This document shows positions 15,062 through 15,693 of a stretch of 15,693 bases of DNA, piece by piece. This stretch comes from Piscirickettsiaceae bacterium. Lineage in GTDB: Bacteria > Pseudomonadota > Gammaproteobacteria > Nitrosococcales > Methylophagaceae. Both the position numbers and the translations under genes were made by a program. Below the pieces are notes generated by a model. The model did no database searches, was not told the origin of the DNA, and saw only the letters and a list, made by a program, of their open reading frames with translations. Position 1 is the first letter of the stretch; each line of letters opens with the position of its first letter. The stretch spans positions 1 to 15,693 of the forward strand of contig JABGUA010000019.1 of the NCBI GenBank assembly GCA_018646825.1, given 5' to 3'.

Positions 15062-15693
15062 TTAATCAGTAGCAAAGCGATAACCTACACCTCGGACCGT
15101 CTGTATTAAATGCTCAGACTCCATAGGCTCCAAAGCCTTACGCAAACGACGAATATGCACATCTACAGTCCGTTCTTCAATATAAACCGTATCACCCCAA
15201 ACATGATCCAGTAATTGACCGCGACTATACGCCCGTTCAGGGTTTTTCATAAAGAAATGCAATAAGCGAAACTCTGTTGGACCTAGATCAATACGATCAT
15301 CGTTGATTGTCACGCGATGACTCTTCATATCCAATCTTAAACCGCTAAATTCCAAAGCGTGAGCCTCATCTGCTTCGGGTAATTGGCAACGTCGCAAAAC
15401 AGCCTTAATTCTGGCCATCAATTCAGGTGGTGAAAATGGCTTATTGACATAATCATCAGCCCCCACACTCAGACCCTTAACCATATCTTCACTTTCACCT
15501 TTCGCTGTCAACATAATCACCGGAATTGCTGCAGTGTATTCATTTGCACGCAAACGACGTATAAACTCAATGCCATCAATGCCCGGCAACATCCAGTCCA
15601 ATAAAATAATATCTGGCTGCGGCTCTTTGAGTAGAGCTAGACCTGATTCCGCATCAGCCACCGCTTCGCATTGAAAGCCAGAATGTCGCAATG
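15062..15693 (-). CDS. phoB: Phosphate-regulon response regulator PhoB (N-terminus beyond window edge)
   Basis: PhoB is the OmpR-family transcription factor that binds Pho boxes when phosphorylated by PhoR. The frame is open to the right edge, so roughly the first 25 residues, including the acidic pair of the receiver, are outside the window; a TTG at 15691 is an internal leucine codon, not a start. The visible receiver part has the phospho-accepting Asp in IILLDWMLPG, the Thr in VIMLTAKGE and the Lys in YVNKPFSPPE. The C-terminal winged helix is complete: LGPTEFRLLHFFMKNP, YSRGQLLDHVWG, and the recognition region RTVDVHIRRLRKAL ending in VRGVGYRF. Adjacent phoR, pst genes and Pho boxes make the assignment secure. 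Confidence 0.96.
   Translation of the reverse strand, partial: LRHSGFQCEAVADAESGLALLKEPQPDIILLDWMLPGIDGIEFIRRLRANEYTAAIPVIMLTAKGESEDMVKGLSVGADDYVNKPFSPPELMARIKAVLRRCQLPEADEAHALEFSGLRLDMKSHRVTINDDRIDLGPTEFRLLHFFMKNPERAYSRGQLLDHVWGDTVYIEERTVDVHIRRLRKALEPMESEHLIQTVRGVGYRFATD

Noticed and set aside
15689..15693. phoB start at 15691
   Set aside because: The codon is TTG for an internal leucine; the receiver domain lacks its first strand and acidic pair because the window ends there, so the gene is cut and not truncated in the genome.
1..15693. Mobile element, CRISPR array, tRNA, defence system or attachment site
   Set aside because: No transposase, integrase, spaced direct repeats, cloverleaf or defence-type gene is visible; the gene content is core metabolism, transport and regulation.

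Overview
The window looks like chromosomal DNA from a gammaproteobacterium of moderate, slightly AT-leaning composition. The evidence is the ThyA N-terminus, the long PstC and PstA permeases of the kind seen in many marine gammaproteobacteria, an E. coli-style PhoB recognition site, and the overall protein flavour. A Methylophaga-like or related Thiotrichales host is a guess from general resemblance and was not tested. No IS element, prophage, CRISPR array, tRNA or rRNA is visible. No stretch longer than 300 bases lacks a gene.

Left part (1-1879, minus strand): the start of thyA runs off the left edge. Upstream of it lie a short AAA+/Fis-type regulator and a UreH-like (DsbD_2/TauE-SafE superfamily) membrane protein; these two overlap by ATGA. 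The regulator has the bacterial enhancer-binding fold but has lost the GAFTGA sigma-54 contact loop and the Walker B glutamate.

Middle left (2038-5314, plus strand): a TonB-dependent outer-membrane receptor is divergent from the UreH-like gene. It carries motifs of the OprC/NosA copper-receptor family: a GxxxM in place of CxxxM, plus HxM. The shared 158-bp intergenic region holds a 23-bp dyad directly beside the -35 of the minus-strand promoter. I infer a metal (probably copper) uptake and handling locus. Downstream comes a three-domain flavin/NAD/2Fe-2S reductase whose partner is not in the window.

Right part (5311-15693, minus strand): a near-complete phosphate regulon reads right to left as phoB (cut by the edge), phoR, pstS, pstC, pstA, pstB, phoU, ppx. 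PhoR and PhoB sense phosphate limitation and signal it to the genome. PstSCAB imports phosphate, PhoU couples transporter state to PhoR, and Ppx degrades polyphosphate or (p)ppGpp. Four 11-bp-phased PhoB half-sites with a correctly spaced -10 precede pstS. A Rho-independent terminator follows pstS. A second, shorter Pho box with its own -10 at the same spacing precedes pstC, so pstS and pstCAB-phoU appear to be separately tunable units. Another terminator separates phoU from ppx. PstC and PstA both carry large periplasmic insertions absent from the E. coli proteins.

Most of the window is ordinary core genome. The points most worth a second look are the two Pho promoters flanking the pstS terminator, the enlarged PstC/PstA pair, the degenerate enhancer-binding protein, and the copper-receptor-like protein lacking its cysteine ligand. 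I did not see a clearly new system.
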